Below are positions 63,969 to 64,000 of a DNA stretch of 64,000 bases, piece by piece. The stretch is from the NCBI GenBank assembly GCA_016928305.1, contig JAFGKY010000063.1, positions 1-64,000 of the forward strand, given 5' to 3'. The position numbers were made by a program, and so were the translations under genes. The notes under the pieces were generated by a model. It did not search any database. It was not told the DNA's origin and was given only the letters and a program-made list of their open reading frames with translations. Positions within the stretch are counted from its first letter, which is position 1. The number at the start of each line of letters is the position of its first letter. The stretch comes from Bacteroidales bacterium. GTDB lineage: Bacteria; Bacteroidota; Bacteroidia; Bacteroidales; UBA10428.

Positions 63969-64000
63969 GTTTTTTAATGCTTGCGAAAGAAAGGGAAAAG

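Overview
The window is a stretch of a Bacteroidota chromosome, most likely Bacteroidales or a close relative; I can infer this only from gene content. Four proteins end in type IX secretion (T9SS) sorting domains, and one sits beside a PorP/SprF-like protein. Also typical are the SusC-style leader, the TAnnTTTG promoter element upstream of galK, hybrid and reg-prop sensor kinases, DUF1080/DUF6807/Gfo-Idh sugar genes, an archaeal-type prolyl-tRNA synthetase, and many start codons without a Shine-Dalgarno. No rRNA, tRNA or CRISPR array was seen.

Layout. 0-11.3 kb: an AsmA-family gene, an FG-GAP/T9SS surface protein, a hybrid two-component sensor split by a -1 frameshift at an A_AAA_AAG heptamer, a glycosyltransferase, and a 172-bp copy of the AsmA gene's 3' end. 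11.3-17.4 kb: rplS, a DUF362/polyferredoxin pair, and the larC-larE-larB operon for the nickel-pincer cofactor. 17.5-24.7 kb: a reg-prop histidine kinase, a BlaI/M56-protease pair with its palindromic operator, and a WbqC protein. 24.9-29.6 kb: a FadL-like porin, a Tyr/Ser low-complexity lipoprotein, and proS. 29.6-34.5 kb: a leftward sugar-catabolism cluster (DUF1080, Gfo/Idh, DUF6807) and a GT2. 34.5-42.2 kb: galK-galT, a lipoprotein propeller, alkaline phosphatase, mnmA, rubredoxin, pepD. 42.4-50.5 kb: an SLC13 transporter, two unknown exported proteins, a PD40-OmpA protein, an M1 peptidase, galM. 51.1-59.3 kb: a three-gene T9SS cassette (giant type A cargo, type B propeller cargo, PorP/SprF). 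59.5-64 kb: an accessory region with direct repeats around an unknown gene plus mazEF, a DUF4160(amber)-DUF2442 pair, and an orphan RHS-Hint gene overlapping a small membrane-protein gene.

How the genes work together. galK, galT and galM are three of the four Leloir steps; galE is absent. The DUF1080-Gfo/Idh-DUF6807 block looks like keto-sugar or glycoside breakdown. larCEB makes a nickel cofactor for an enzyme outside the window. The T9SS cassette pairs cargo with its likely outer-membrane partner.

The parts most worth a second look are the frameshift site in the hybrid sensor, a palindrome inside the same gene related to dispersed repeats elsewhere, the duplicated AsmA tail whose changes are nearly all synonymous, and the orphan RHS-Hint gene with a non-canonical Hint terminus and an overlapping membrane-protein gene.
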